DNA of 64,000 bases from Aquimarina rhabdastrellae (GCA_947387485.1 CANDNT010000004.1:62001-126000), one strand, 5' to 3'; shown: positions 8,420 through 18,050, counted from the stretch's first letter. Notes: generated from the sequence alone by a model not told the origin. Translations and numbers: made by a program.

Positions 8420-9871
8420 ATGATTAACAAAACATTTGAAATACGTGGAGAAGAAACTCCAGAAGAACAAGAAGTTATTCTTAATCACTTTACCGAAAAA
8501 GTTAAACAAAACCCTAATGATCAATACAGTCTTAATGCATTGGGTACTGTATTTTATCTTCTCGAGGATATTGATCTTGCTATTTACTATTTACAAAAAG
8601 CAGAAGAAGCTGGTGAATCAGACGAAGAGCGCTTATTTTATCTAGGTTGGTGTTATTTTGAAAAGAAAAATTATGCTGAAGCCTTATCATGTTATATTAA
8701 AGCTTATAGGTTAGTGCCTAATTATTTTGATTGTATTACTCAAATTGGTCGTTGTCATTATATAATGGAGGCATATCATCAAGCGCTTCTATTCTATAAA
8801 TTAGCCGAAGAGATCAAACCTGAAGATCTGTATGTTATTCGCAAAATTGTAGATTGTCATGCTAAACTAGGTCATACTAAGCGCATGTGGAAATATCTTA
8901 AAATAGAAAAAACATTAGGCTCAAAAACTGCATATACCTCGTTTAGATGGGGATATTTTTATACTGAAGAAAATAATTTTAAAAAAGCGTTATCTTATTT
9001 TCTAAAGGGTATAGAATACGATCCCACATTTATAGATAATTGGTCTTATGCAGGCTGGTGTTATTATAATTTTAAAGCCTATGAAAAAAGCTTTTTATAC
9101 TTTTCTAAAGCTTATGAATTAAATCCAAACGATACTTGTTGGGTACTCAATTATATGGGATTATATTATTTAAAAACAAACAGAGAAGCGCAAGCTATTC
9201 CTTATTTTGAGAAATCTTATGAATTAGACAGAAATAGAAATAATCCGTGGGTACTTAATCAATTAGGTTGGTGCTTCAAACGTTGCGATAGATTAGAAGA
9301 AGCCTTATCAAATTATTTAAAAGCTCATGCTATGCGTCCAGATTATCATTGGAATCTTAATGAAATAGGTTATGTATATAATCTAATGAAGAACTTTGAA
9401 AAATCTCTAGAATTCCATTTAAAAGGTTATGCATTACACAAAGAAGCTAGAATTGCAAAATCAATTGCTTGGCGCTATACAGATTTAAATGATAAAGCCT
9501 CTGCTCGAAAATGGTGGTACACTTTGGCCGAAATGAATGATAAAGATGATGATATGCTATGGGAATTAGCTTGGAGTTATTTTACTGATAAAGAAATAGA
9601 TAAAGCTGAAACTTATTTTAAAAAATTTATGCTAGTAGATGACAAGGAGTATCATGTTTATATGAATTTAGGTCATATCGCTTTATGCAATAAAAAAGAA
9701 GAAGAAGCTTTACAATATCATGTTCAAGGCTTAAAAATAGTCGATAGTCATAATGAATATAAAAAAGGGTATTTATCAGATTGGAAGTATGTAGAGCATC
9801 GTATTCTTGATAAATCTATTTTTGAAGCTTTATTAGATAAGGCTATTGTTCGTACTTACAATGAATTATAA
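8420..9871 (+). CDS. TPR-repeat protein
   Basis: A 483-aa protein made almost entirely of tetratricopeptide repeats, about eleven by eye, from residue 33 onward. Typical units are YSLNALGTVFYLLEDIDLAI, FYLGWCYFEKKNYAEALSCY, YAGWCYYNFKAYEKSFLYF and LNQLGWCFKRCDRLEEALSN. The recurrent G-W-C-Y in helix A of several repeats is distinctive and suggests expansion by internal duplication. There is no signal peptide or transmembrane segment, so it should be a cytoplasmic scaffold. The partner is unknown. It is divergent from the 508-aa gene and converges on two small hypothetical genes. The family assignment is secure, the role is not. Confidence 0.85.
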   Translation: MINKTFEIRGEETPEEQEVILNHFTEKVKQNPNDQYSLNALGTVFYLLEDIDLAIYYLQKAEEAGESDEERLFYLGWCYFEKKNYAEALSCYIKAYRLVPNYFDCITQIGRCHYIMEAYHQALLFYKLAEEIKPEDLYVIRKIVDCHAKLGHTKRMWKYLKIEKTLGSKTAYTSFRWGYFYTEENNFKKALSYFLKGIEYDPTFIDNWSYAGWCYYNFKAYEKSFLYFSKAYELNPNDTCWVLNYMGLYYLKTNREAQAIPYFEKSYELDRNRNNPWVLNQLGWCFKRCDRLEEALSNYLKAHAMRPDYHWNLNEIGYVYNLMKNFEKSLEFHLKGYALHKEARIAKSIAWRYTDLNDKASARKWWYTLAEMNDKDDDMLWELAWSYFTDKEIDKAETYFKKFMLVDDKEYHVYMNLGHIALCNKKEEEALQYHVQGLKIVDSHNEYKKGYLSDWKYVEHRILDKSIFEALLDKAIVRTYNEL

Positions 9872-9893
9872 TTTCTTTTATAAAAACATTTGT

Positions 9894-9950
9894 TACTATC
9901 ATTATCAATTTTAAATATTAGTTAATACGATAATGGTAGTATCAATTTTT
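9894..9950 (+). terminator. terminator-like inverted repeat between convergent genes
   Basis: Arms TACTATCATTATC and GATAATGGTAGTA pair over 13 positions with one wobble, followed by ATTTTT on the plus strand. The loop is long (22 nt), so it is weaker than the other terminators here. It sits 23 bp after the TPR gene stop and overlaps the end of the convergent gene. Confidence 0.5.
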
Positions 9951-10779
9951 AATACGAATGTAATCTAAAAACGAATCCTTGATATTCAGTAATATCTTTT
10001 TTAAGTCTTATCCCAAAATAAAACAAGTTGGCTAATGTTAATAATTCATCTTTCCTCTTACTTATCGCTGTTACATCTGGTGGCATTCCTATTCTAATCT
10101 TAGTATCTTTACCATATGCTGTTAATTCGTTTGATAACGCTATAGTCTCCTCTATAAATGGTTTTTCTTCTTCTATTTGAATTAAAGCCAGATCATGATA
10201 AAAACTAGAATCAGTCGTTTTGATATTTTTAATTTCTTCTCTAATTTCTATATTTTCTTTACTATTATCCTCGTCATATATCTTATTAAGCAATAAGCTT
10301 AACTCGCCTGTATAACAAATTAAATAGTTCAAAAAAAGTTCTATTTCCTTATGTGTTGTTTTAAACTCTAACCATTTCTTTAAATGTATTTCATAATCAT
10401 TTAAAACCTTATGAAATTTCCGAACAATTGTTTTTGAAGTAATTTCCTCAAACAAAATTATTCCGCAACCACGCATTTCTATATCCGTTTTCTCCTCAAA
10501 AACCTTATATCCCAAGTGAGAATACGATAGCTCATTTTTGTTGTAAAACCAATTACAGATAGTCCAAAACTCATTTTTGGTTAGTTGAGCTATGTCATTC
10601 TCTATTTTGGTTATTATCTCATTATAATCAACATAGTTATTAGACTTCCCATTAGAATAATATGGATGTTCTGCAATAAAATTTTGATAAGAACTTATTC
10701 CGTTTTCACTCAAAACTTGAGGCAATCTTTCTCTAACTACATCCTCATCTATCTTAAAAAAATATAATTCTTCTGCCAT
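9949..10779 (-). CDS. hypothetical 276-aa protein
   Basis: I do not recognise this family. The protein begins AEELYFFKIDEDVVRERLPQ and is mainly helical in the middle (NDYEIHLKKWLEFKTTHKEI). It ends with a stretch likely to form strands (LANLFYFGIRLKKDITEYQG, then FVFRLHSY). It has no signal peptide or membrane helix. It lies 11 bp downstream of the 252-aa gene on the same strand, so the two are almost certainly co-transcribed and possibly translationally coupled. Confidence 0.65.
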   Translation of the reverse strand: MAEELYFFKIDEDVVRERLPQVLSENGISSYQNFIAEHPYYSNGKSNNYVDYNEIITKIENDIAQLTKNEFWTICNWFYNKNELSYSHLGYKVFEEKTDIEMRGCGIILFEEITSKTIVRKFHKVLNDYEIHLKKWLEFKTTHKEIELFLNYLICYTGELSLLLNKIYDEDNSKENIEIREEIKNIKTTDSSFYHDLALIQIEEEKPFIEETIALSNELTAYGKDTKIRIGMPPDVTAISKRKDELLTLANLFYFGIRLKKDITEYQGFVFRLHSY

Positions 10780-10790
10780 TTTATATTGTT

Positions 10791-11549
10791 CTATAAGATA
10801 GGATCGTATTGAATTGTTACTATAGTTTTATTTTTAGTTGTAACACACAAACCTAAATTATGATTGCGATAATCTTCAACAAAAATTCTGCCATAAATCA
10901 CTCCTTGTTTATCTATTTCAATATTAATTTCCCACACATTTAATCCATCATACCAATCTTTACTTACCTTATCAATTTTATATTCAATTTCTGTATTATT
11001 ATAAAACTTGATAAGTTCATCATTGCATCTACTTATCCAGTTTAAATAAGAAATTAAACTGGTTAGTATTTCATTAGTGAGATGTTCTTCATAAAAAATT
11101 GTTAGTTCTTTCTTTTCAATCTTTTTATTAAAAATGATAATATGTTTATCTGTTACATCAGTTTTAAAGTATACTTGCTTATCTATTATATCAAAATCTG
11201 CTAAAGTGAGTACTGCATTCTTTTTTGTTTCTTTTGCTTCTCGTAAATCTCTATAATATCTACGATCATTAGATCTCGTATTAGCTTCAAGTCTTTTTAG
11301 TTTTTGTTTTTCTTTCTTTGTTAACGATTTCTTGGCTGCTAAGGTTTCTTTAAAAAGGTTAAACGCTTTATCATGTAGTTTTAATAAACTATAACAATCA
11401 ACTATCATCATATTTTCTTCATGTGTCCTGTTTCTATTTTCTAACAGATAACAGAAATCATAAAGTGCTTCTATACTATTGGTTGCTGCTCTTTCTTTTT
11501 TAAATGTAGAGGTTACTTCAATAAAATGCTTTAGCATATCTTTATTCAC
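10791..11549 (-). CDS. hypothetical 252-aa protein with helical N-domain and DUF-like C-domain
   Basis: The N-terminal 100 residues are helical with a TPR-like pattern (MIVDCYSLLKLHDKAFNLFK) and a very basic segment (LTKKEKQKLKRLEANTRSN). The C-terminal 140 residues look like an alpha/beta domain with VLTLADFDIIDKQVYFKTDV and a conserved-looking end (WYDGLNVWEINIEIDKQGV). It recalls short cytosolic domains of unknown function found in bacterial immunity and accessory loci, but I cannot name it with confidence. It is the first gene of a pair with the 276-aa protein. It is divergent from the secreted CARDB gene. Confidence 0.65.
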   Translation of the reverse strand: MNKDMLKHFIEVTSTFKKERAATNSIEALYDFCYLLENRNRTHEENMMIVDCYSLLKLHDKAFNLFKETLAAKKSLTKKEKQKLKRLEANTRSNDRRYYRDLREAKETKKNAVLTLADFDIIDKQVYFKTDVTDKHIIIFNKKIEKKELTIFYEEHLTNEILTSLISYLNWISRCNDELIKFYNNTEIEYKIDKVSKDWYDGLNVWEINIEIDKQGVIYGRIFVEDYRNHNLGLCVTTKNKTIVTIQYDPIL

Positions 11550-11668
11550 TTATCGAATTATTACGTTATTCAACTATTTTCTTGAAAACAGTTCTATATA
11601 GACATGTTCGCTATTTACTGTATTCTTACCCTAATTTTTTAATTAATGATTTAGTAAAACACTAGTAA

Positions 11669-11685
11669 TTTAGGTTATACCTAAA
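11669..11685. promoter_or_regulatory. 17-bp palindrome upstream of the secreted CARDB gene
   Basis: Arms TTTAGGT and ACCTAAA flank a 3-bp centre. It lies 38 bp before the start codon of the secreted protein, in the divergent region shared with the 252-aa gene. That is a plausible operator position. No cognate regulator is adjacent. Confidence 0.4.
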
Positions 11686-11723
11686 AAAATCACCTTTGAT
11701 ATAAATATCATAAATAATCACTC

Positions 11724-12785
11724 ATGAAAAAAATTATCATCATTACAGTTTTATTTTTAAGCACTCTTTCCTTTTCTCAAAGCATAGATGTTATAGATTT
11801 TAAGGTTAATGAACCTTCTGGCCAATCGTTTTCAAATGGTTCGCGATTTGATTTTGAGTTTAAGATCAAAGGTGACTACACTTATCGTACACATGGTCAT
11901 CATCAAATAGATTTAATTCTATATAAAGATCAAATCAGCCCTTCAAATGAAATAGCAAGAAGTTATTGGAATCGTGAAGATGATGTCAATCTGATTTTCA
12001 CATCTTATACTTTAAAAAATTGGTGGAATACTTCATTAATAAATTATACTACAGCGCCTAATAAAAAGTTCTATTTGGTAGTTAAATATGCTAGTTTAAC
12101 AAAAACATTATCGTTTACATATCCAGATGTTGATAGTGATGGTGACGGTATCTTAGATAGTCAAGATAACTGTCCTAATCAAGCTGGTTCGGCTTCTAAT
12201 AATGGATGTCCTATAGGTGATCCTGATTTTGTTATCACCAAAATTTCGATTAATGCAGAAGGAACTTATACCTATACTCCTAATGTTTTGCAATTACGAA
12301 AAAATAAATCGCACGATATTTGCGTAACTATTAAAAACCAAGGGCAAACAACAGGAAAACCTAATAATGCAGCTTTAATACTAACTAATAATTCGGATAT
12401 AATAACATCTAATATCATAGCTAATTTATTTTCTATTAATGCTAATCAAAATATTGCACCTAATCAAACTCAAGAATTTTGCGGATCGATTTATCTATGG
12501 GATACGCATTTAGGTTATAGCCTAAATTCTTTTCACTATATCCATGCCGAAGTAGATTCTTTTGATAATACTGATGAATCAAATGAAAACAACAATTTAG
12601 TTTATGCTTCATTATCGGTATCCAGTACAAGAAATTTCCCAAAAACATTAATCGATATTAATACACTTACCAGAACATCTATTTTGAATGAAAAAGAAGA
12701 AAAGCTTGCTGTTGAATCTTTAGATAAAGGTTTTTATGTCATCAAGGATTCAAAAGGGTATAGTAAAAAAATAATGAAACAATAA
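11724..12785 (+). CDS. secreted protein: thrombospondin-3-like repeat, CARDB, short T9SS-type tail
   Basis: A 353-aa protein with a clear signal peptide (KKIIIITVLFLSTLSFSQ). Residues about 135-162 form a calcium-binding thrombospondin type-3-like repeat (DVDSDGDGILDSQDNCPN). A CARDB-like beta-sandwich follows (DFVITKISINAEGTY, then VTIKNQGQTTGKPNNA and the typical end DESNENNNLVYASLSV). The last residues, LDKGFYVIKDSKGYSKKIMK, match the end of a type IX secretion C-terminal sorting domain (G-x-Y-x-x-K ... K-K-I). The sorting domain looks short because the usual upstream NPxxxxL motif is not obvious, so surface delivery by T9SS is likely but not certain. It probably acts at the cell surface. 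Confidence 0.8.
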   Translation: MKKIIIITVLFLSTLSFSQSIDVIDFKVNEPSGQSFSNGSRFDFEFKIKGDYTYRTHGHHQIDLILYKDQISPSNEIARSYWNREDDVNLIFTSYTLKNWWNTSLINYTTAPNKKFYLVVKYASLTKTLSFTYPDVDSDGDGILDSQDNCPNQAGSASNNGCPIGDPDFVITKISINAEGTYTYTPNVLQLRKNKSHDICVTIKNQGQTTGKPNNAALILTNNSDIITSNIIANLFSINANQNIAPNQTQEFCGSIYLWDTHLGYSLNSFHYIHAEVDSFDNTDESNENNNLVYASLSVSSTRNFPKTLIDINTLTRTSILNEKEEKLAVESLDKGFYVIKDSKGYSKKIMKQ

Positions 12786-12791
12786 TGCTAC

Positions 12792-12828
12792 AATAAACAA
12801 GAGCTTCTTATTGAAGCTCTTGTTTATT
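12792..12828. terminator. bidirectional terminator between convergent genes
   Basis: Perfect 16-bp arms (AATAAACAAGAGCTTC and its complement) around a 5-nt loop, with T-rich sequence on both exits. It serves the secreted CARDB gene and the DUF3298-like gene. Confidence 0.85.
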
Positions 12829-12842
12829 TCTTTCTTAAAATA

Positions 12843-13775
12843 CTATTTATTGATTTCTTTATATGTCAATAAAAATGGTTGCTCACATACTTTAAATGCG
12901 TGAGGAAAAGAAGGTGTTATCTCTATCCCTTTTTCTGTTAAAACCCAATCAATATAATCCCAAATATCAATGTGATCAGTTTCAAAATATTGACATTCTT
13001 TATCTAACATCGGATCACTTTTGTATTTTTTATAAATCATTGTTTTATAATCCAGATAAGGAAAAAGTGCTTCAATTTTTTCTATTTCCTTTGCTTTCTT
13101 AAAATCAAAATTATATGATTTGATATTGTGATTAGGATGTGCTCCTCCACAATAAACGGTACTATACGTAGTGAAGCTAAAGTAGTCATCTGAGATTAGT
13201 CGTGGTTTTATTTCGATAGCTAAACCTTGACAATCTAACTCTGTTAAAGCATTTTCTTTATGTATCTCATCCAATCTAGGATTAAGAAAAAATCGTTCTG
13301 CCTTACTAAATCCGTTACCTAATCTAAACAATGATTGATTGGAATATTTTTCTTTTAACCAAACTAATTCACGTGCACCTACTTTTTGAACACTATCTCG
13401 TATAAATGTGATTCTATCTTTTTTAAAAGTATCAAGTTCATCCTTAATAGGCGTTAATGCTACTCGAAGTACCGTTGTACCATTTTGCCATGTCCCTATT
13501 AGGTTTTCCCCTTCTCTTTTGAGTCTAAATAATTCTTTTTCATCTTCTATAGCTGTAAAAAATTCATGTAATACTATTTTATCGTCTTCGAGTTTCCCTT
13601 CTAATTTTATGTTTTTTAGTCTACTCTTATAAAAATAGTAAGATTCCACACTTTCTTCATTTATAAAGTCCATGTAAAGATAAATTTCATATTTACCAAT
13701 AGTCCCTTTGTACTCTTTAGCTTCACTAAAAAAAGAAACCATAAAAATTAAAATCACCACTATTTTTCTTATCAT
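12843..13775 (-). CDS. secreted DUF3298-like (RsiV C-domain type) protein
   Basis: A 310-aa protein with an N-terminal signal peptide (RKIVVILIFMVSFFSEAK) and no lipobox. The C-terminal half has the hallmark STVYCGGAHPNHNIKSYNFD, where GGAHPN is the diagnostic core of DUF3298-type domains found at the C-terminus of anti-sigma RsiV and many secreted proteins. It is followed by IEALFPYLDYKTMIYKKY. The N-terminal half has strand pairs (YKGTIGKYEIYLYMDF, then LIGTWQNGTTVLRVAL) of a small beta domain. Probable location is the periplasm. The family has no firm enzymatic role; lysozyme-binding in RsiV is known but not implied here. Confidence 0.75.
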   Translation of the reverse strand: MIRKIVVILIFMVSFFSEAKEYKGTIGKYEIYLYMDFINEESVESYYFYKSRLKNIKLEGKLEDDKIVLHEFFTAIEDEKELFRLKREGENLIGTWQNGTTVLRVALTPIKDELDTFKKDRITFIRDSVQKVGARELVWLKEKYSNQSLFRLGNGFSKAERFFLNPRLDEIHKENALTELDCQGLAIEIKPRLISDDYFSFTTYSTVYCGGAHPNHNIKSYNFDFKKAKEIEKIEALFPYLDYKTMIYKKYKSDPMLDKECQYFETDHIDIWDYIDWVLTEKGIEITPSFPHAFKVCEQPFLLTYKEINK

Positions 13776-13864
13776 AGTTACCTAGTATATATTGATATTA
13801 TCCAAAAATAGCAGTTTTTTAACCCTAAACCATTTTTTACATTTTAGATTTCATACTTCTATGA

Positions 13865-14998
13865 TTAATCTTTAATCAACCTAACAATAGTTTTATGAAA
13901 ATCTTTTTCTTTAATACTTCCTATTTTTTCGAGATTCTTAAAAAAATGTTCTCCATTTTCTCCAGAATACACCAATTGTAAGGCTGCATCAAACCCTTTA
14001 TCTTTTAAAACTTCTTCAAACAAAAATGCACTCATCACATAATATGAAAAATGTCTATTTACATCTGAGTTTCTTCCTTTTTTAAATTCGTCTAAAAAGT
14101 TAATGTCTGGTCTTTTTTTGTACTCATCTCTAAATTGCCTTTTCAACGTATCCATATCATCATAACTCAAACCATATCCTCCATAATAAGCTGATAATCC
14201 TTGAACATATGGCCAATAGATTTCGTCTTTATTTGGTAAATTATAGTATAAATAATCTCCTATATATCCAAAAACGTAATTTTCATTATTAGTTCCTGTA
14301 ATGTAAATTTTTCCTTCATTATCTGTAAACCCTAAATCATAACACAAGAAGTTACACTGTCGTACACTATATAAGAATCCGTAGGATTTAAGTAATTCAT
14401 CCAAACTATTAAAAGAATAATATTTTAATTCTGGTACAGCGGCTTTAGTGAGTTTAGCTAATTCTTTGGTAAATGCGGCAAATTCTTTGGCTTTTATTTC
14501 GTTAAACGTAGTACTGTAATAATACGTAACATTGGCTATGGTTTTCCTTCTAAAATGTTGTGTATTATCTTCGAATGGGCAATAAAAACGATAATGATCT
14601 TGATAAGGAACCGCTTTTAATTCTGTTATTTGATAAATAAAAGGTTGTTGCTCTTTAATTCCTGTAAAACCTACAGTAAGCCTAAAGCTTCCATTTTCTA
14701 CTGGATAGGATTTCAGTATTAATGGTTGATGAAATATTTTAGTATCTTTTCCTATTCTAGATAATTTACTAAAAAAGAACTCATAAGATTTCTGATGTTC
14801 AGGATCAACATAGTTTGCTGTATAGCTATTATTTTGTGCTTCTGTAAGGAATCCATTAAGTGCATGTTCTATTTTAAGTGAAGTAATACTATCTTTTTCG
14901 ACTAATTCTATATCAAAGTTTCGTTTTACTTTGACTTGGGCATAAACTCCATTTATAAAACATACAAATAGTAATAACAGTATTAGTTTATTTTTCAT
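13865..14998 (-). CDS. secreted hypothetical 377-aa protein
   Basis: The signal peptide is clear (KNKLILLLLFVCFINGVYAQ), and the mature protein starts at Gln or Val after AQ. The body is mixed alpha/beta. A segment (VTYYYSTTFNEIKAKEFAAF) is followed by a region (LPNKDEIYWPYVQGLSAYYG) with the layout of peptidase-MA/M1-like secreted proteins, but I see no HExxH zinc motif. If it derives from that fold it is catalytically dead or a false resemblance. It lies downstream of a two-helix membrane protein gene on the same strand with a gap near 100 bp. I do not recognise it further. Confidence 0.65.
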   Translation of the reverse strand: MKNKLILLLLFVCFINGVYAQVKVKRNFDIELVEKDSITSLKIEHALNGFLTEAQNNSYTANYVDPEHQKSYEFFFSKLSRIGKDTKIFHQPLILKSYPVENGSFRLTVGFTGIKEQQPFIYQITELKAVPYQDHYRFYCPFEDNTQHFRRKTIANVTYYYSTTFNEIKAKEFAAFTKELAKLTKAAVPELKYYSFNSLDELLKSYGFLYSVRQCNFLCYDLGFTDNEGKIYITGTNNENYVFGYIGDYLYYNLPNKDEIYWPYVQGLSAYYGGYGLSYDDMDTLKRQFRDEYKKRPDINFLDEFKKGRNSDVNRHFSYYVMSAFLFEEVLKDKGFDAALQLVYSGENGEHFFKNLEKIGSIKEKDFHKTIVRLIKD

Positions 14999-15094
14999 TT
15001 TAAAGGGTTTTAGGTTGTTATAATCTTAGAAGTGTGTCACAACCTCATATGCTGTTACCCTATCTCAATATTAAATTAACTATTATTATACTAT

Positions 15095-15697
15095 TTAATA
15101 CATAAATTTTTCTACTGTAATAGTTTGTTTCTTCTTAGGTCTTTTTAAAAATTTATTTAAAGTCCATAAAAAGCATAAAATACCTAAGATTATAGTACCC
15201 ACAACTCCCAAATGAACACTAATCGTTTTAATGGGATAAAATAACAATGAACCTCTACCACTCAATTCTTTATCAGGATTAATTGCATACGGTACAGCAA
15301 GTAACGTAATCATAATGGGTAAAATCATAGCACTGTAATAAGGCATATTGTTAGGTTTAACGATCTCTTGATTAGATTCATGCTCTAAGTTTACCGGACT
15401 ATAATCCAATAAAGCAAATTTAATTTCTCTGAGAATGGAATCTGATGTTATAGTACAATACCATCTTAAAATCCTATCGTGATCATATACCTTCATAAAA
15501 TCACCTATAAAATGAATCTTGGTAATCGTTGTAAACTCAAATATTTTTAGAAGTATACTGTATTCCTTTTGCTTTACAATTTCTTTTAAGTCTTTTGCTT
15601 GATTAGAAGATACCGCCCTAGGAGTTGCATAAATTCCTACCTCATCTATTGCTAAAAAGTATATTTTATTATCATAGTTAATTTCCCAAGAATCCAT
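15095..15697 (-). CDS. hypothetical membrane protein, two C-terminal helices
   Basis: A 200-aa protein. The first 115 residues form a cytoplasmic-type alpha/beta domain (SWEINYDNKIYFLAIDEVG, then GDFMKVYDHDRILRWYC) that could be PH-like. Two transmembrane helices follow (SAMILPIMITLLAVPYAI and HLGVVGTIILGILCFLW) and then a basic tail (FLKRPKKKQ). A soluble N-domain followed by a helical hairpin fits a membrane-tethered sensor or adaptor. There is no recognisable family. Its neighbours on this strand are secreted or lipid-anchored, so this block seems devoted to the envelope. Confidence 0.65.
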   Translation of the reverse strand: MDSWEINYDNKIYFLAIDEVGIYATPRAVSSNQAKDLKEIVKQKEYSILLKIFEFTTITKIHFIGDFMKVYDHDRILRWYCTITSDSILREIKFALLDYSPVNLEHESNQEIVKPNNMPYYSAMILPIMITLLAVPYAINPDKELSGRGSLLFYPIKTISVHLGVVGTIILGILCFLWTLNKFLKRPKKKQTITVEKFMY

Positions 15698-15860
15698 TTT
15701 ATTTAATTTGTTGTAAAAATAAATAAAGATGGTGATATATAGTTATTGTATATATCACCTATCTTATTAGGATTAATTATTGTAAACAATTAAAACTTGT
15801 GTGGACATATGCTATAATTTCAATTAATCAGTTTAATACTAAAATCAAGTGTTTTCAATA

Positions 15861-17282
15861 TTATTCACTGAATTCTGCTTGTTTAGACCAATCTAATATG
15901 ATTTTATATAGATTATTTATGTCCATATCAGGTTGTTTTTTATGAATATCTAACAATTTCTGGTTAAATGCTTTAAATCTGTAAAAACCTCTTAAATCTT
16001 CCATTAGATGTTCCATTTTGGATAAAAACATCTCTAATTCTTCACTTCCATAAATATCATATACATAAAGAGAAAACATACCAAAAGTCATATATTCATT
16101 AAAAATTTGGTAGGCATTAGTATATGTTTCCATAACTGCACCTTTAGCCCATTTTGTTTTATCAGCAAAAGCAATATCAATTTCTTTTAAATATTTATCC
16201 GAAGTAGGATTCACATAATTATGATCTATTTCTGTAAAAACGACTCTACTATCTCCTATACTATTTTGTATAGGTGAAATAGTATCGTTAGACTTGGATT
16301 TGGCAATAAACATTATAGTTTGCTTAAAATCATTGTCTTCAAAATTTTGTGCAGCATGAGATCCACTTACAAGAGGTGAAAAATATATGGTGAAGTTATC
16401 ATAGGTAAAACCAAATTTTTGATCTAACCATTGCTTCATTACATCTATTGGATTTAGTGATTTATAATCTTCAATGAGTTTTGTATAATAATCTTGTTCG
16501 CTTTTATAAAAAGCTCTAAAGTTAGACGTTTTAGCAAAATCTTCTATTAACAGACTATCTTTCATCGCATTAAAAGCATTCCAACTGTAAGCCATATCAC
16601 GGACAAAACCTTGATTCCTAATCGTATTATCTGATGTAAACTCAAAGGCACAGGCATTCATTTTTAAACTATAGTAATAACTATAACTTTCATTAGAAAA
16701 TAAAGAATCATTCACAGATTCTATATATCTTAATCCATTAACATATTTTTGAATAGTATCCATAATAGGATGATCCAGATAAGGTTCAAAATACGTTTTT
16801 ACACGTTCATAATATTTAGTGGAAGAATCAGTCATATAGCGATCTTTAGTCGCATCTTTATGCAATGCTATAAGAATATTTGCTAGTTCACTAACTTCTG
16901 GTATTGCTACACTTATTTTGTTTTTATTAGCATTTATATAGTCTTCAGTAAAATTAAGAATAGGTTTAATACCAACAATTCTAGTTAAAGCACTGTCTTT
17001 TTGTTTTTTTATCATGTAGAATTCAATAGTATCTCCACTTTTAACCGAAAATTTCATAGCCTTATTTTCGGTTGAAAGTATAATATCATTCACCTTCTTT
17101 TTACATTCTACTTCTATAACATCTAGCGCTACTTCTGGATCTACATACCATTGCTCAACAACGACATTACCATTGTTACTAATTTTAACGTAATCCTCAC
17201 TAATATGAAAATTGTTATTTTTTTTAGAATTGCATCCAAGAATGGATATTCCTAAGAACATTATTAGAATATAATTTTTCAT
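15861..17282 (-). CDS. lipoprotein of DUF4932-like type with variant metalloprotease motif
   Basis: A 473-aa lipoprotein: KNYILIMFLGISILGCNSK has the lipidation Cys at residue 17. The layout (ISVAIPEVSELANILIAL, then YFEPYLDHPIMDTIQKY, then VFTEIDHNYVNP at 348-358) resembles DUF4932-type secreted proteins, in which I recall an HExxH-N-P zinc motif at this place. Here the first histidine is Thr (T350-E351-I-D-H354), so the standard HExxH is missing one ligand. The family call is from memory of the motif pattern and is moderately sure. It lies upstream of the 200-aa membrane protein gene (gap about 160 bp). Likely anchored in the outer or inner membrane facing the periplasm. Confidence 0.6.
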   Translation of the reverse strand: MKNYILIMFLGISILGCNSKKNNNFHISEDYVKISNNGNVVVEQWYVDPEVALDVIEVECKKKVNDIILSTENKAMKFSVKSGDTIEFYMIKKQKDSALTRIVGIKPILNFTEDYINANKNKISVAIPEVSELANILIALHKDATKDRYMTDSSTKYYERVKTYFEPYLDHPIMDTIQKYVNGLRYIESVNDSLFSNESYSYYYSLKMNACAFEFTSDNTIRNQGFVRDMAYSWNAFNAMKDSLLIEDFAKTSNFRAFYKSEQDYYTKLIEDYKSLNPIDVMKQWLDQKFGFTYDNFTIYFSPLVSGSHAAQNFEDNDFKQTIMFIAKSKSNDTISPIQNSIGDSRVVFTEIDHNYVNPTSDKYLKEIDIAFADKTKWAKGAVMETYTNAYQIFNEYMTFGMFSLYVYDIYGSEELEMFLSKMEHLMEDLRGFYRFKAFNQKLLDIHKKQPDMDINNLYKIILDWSKQAEFSE

Positions 17283-17356
17283 AATTAATTGTATTGATTA
17301 ATTATGAATACAACGATTCTAACGCCTTTTTGCTACATTAAATATACTCTTAGAAA

Positions 17357-17935
17357 TTATGCTTGATTATTTTTAACCCATTTTTCAAGGTATTTCTTTA
17401 TCTTTTTCTTTTCTAATAGATAAACTTCATTATTAATCTCATTGCGGCGATTTCTTTGTCTCAAAGAACTTAAACTTTTTTCTAATGTACTATAGTTCAT
17501 AAGTGCTATTAAAACTTTCTGTTTATGATAAAATTCTTTAATTGTCATCAACGCCTGCTGAAGTTTATCCTGTTGAATAAGAGACCTGACTTCTACTAAA
17601 ACATTACTTTTCAATTTTTGAGATTCCCAGCTTGAGATATTTTTTAAACTTTCTGAGAGCATATCTTCAAATTGAGAATACACAGTTTCATCTAATAAAA
17701 ATAAAATAGCTTTTATTCGTTTTTCCAATATCACACTATCCCCATCTGTATTTTTAATAAGTTTTTTTCTAATATTCTGTCCCTTATTAAAACCTACACC
17801 GAATCCAATCAACCACTCACCTCCAAGTTTATCATATTCTAATAATCTAGCATGTTCGTATAATATTAAATCAGTATCTAGTCCTATTTTAAAACCTTCA
17901 ATTTCTCCTTTTATAATTGGAGCGTATAATCCCAT
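17357..17935 (-). CDS. hypothetical 192-aa helical protein
   Basis: No recognised family. A short N-terminal segment (GLYAPIIKGEIEGFKIGLD) is followed by long helices likely to form coiled coils (LQQALMTIKEFYHKQKVLIA, then VYLLEKKKIKKYLEKWVKN). There is no signal peptide or membrane helix. The start ATG is the first in the frame, and the frame is closed by a stop upstream. The gene stands alone, flanked on one side by the lipoprotein gene and on the other by the repeat cluster. Confidence 0.6.
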   Translation of the reverse strand: MGLYAPIIKGEIEGFKIGLDTDLILYEHARLLEYDKLGGEWLIGFGVGFNKGQNIRKKLIKNTDGDSVILEKRIKAILFLLDETVYSQFEDMLSESLKNISSWESQKLKSNVLVEVRSLIQQDKLQQALMTIKEFYHKQKVLIALMNYSTLEKSLSSLRQRNRRNEINNEVYLLEKKKIKKYLEKWVKNNQA

Positions 17936-18050
17936 GAATATTTCAAATTAATCTCATTATTTAGTATACAATAACCTAAATAACCAATTCATAATCAAAA
18001 AAACTAAAACACTTTAAACTTTTATATTTAGTATTTTACATTTAAGATTA

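Noticed and set aside
13865..14998. Secreted zinc peptidase
   Set aside because: No HExxH motif is present, and the overall resemblance to peptidase-MA proteins is only in layout.
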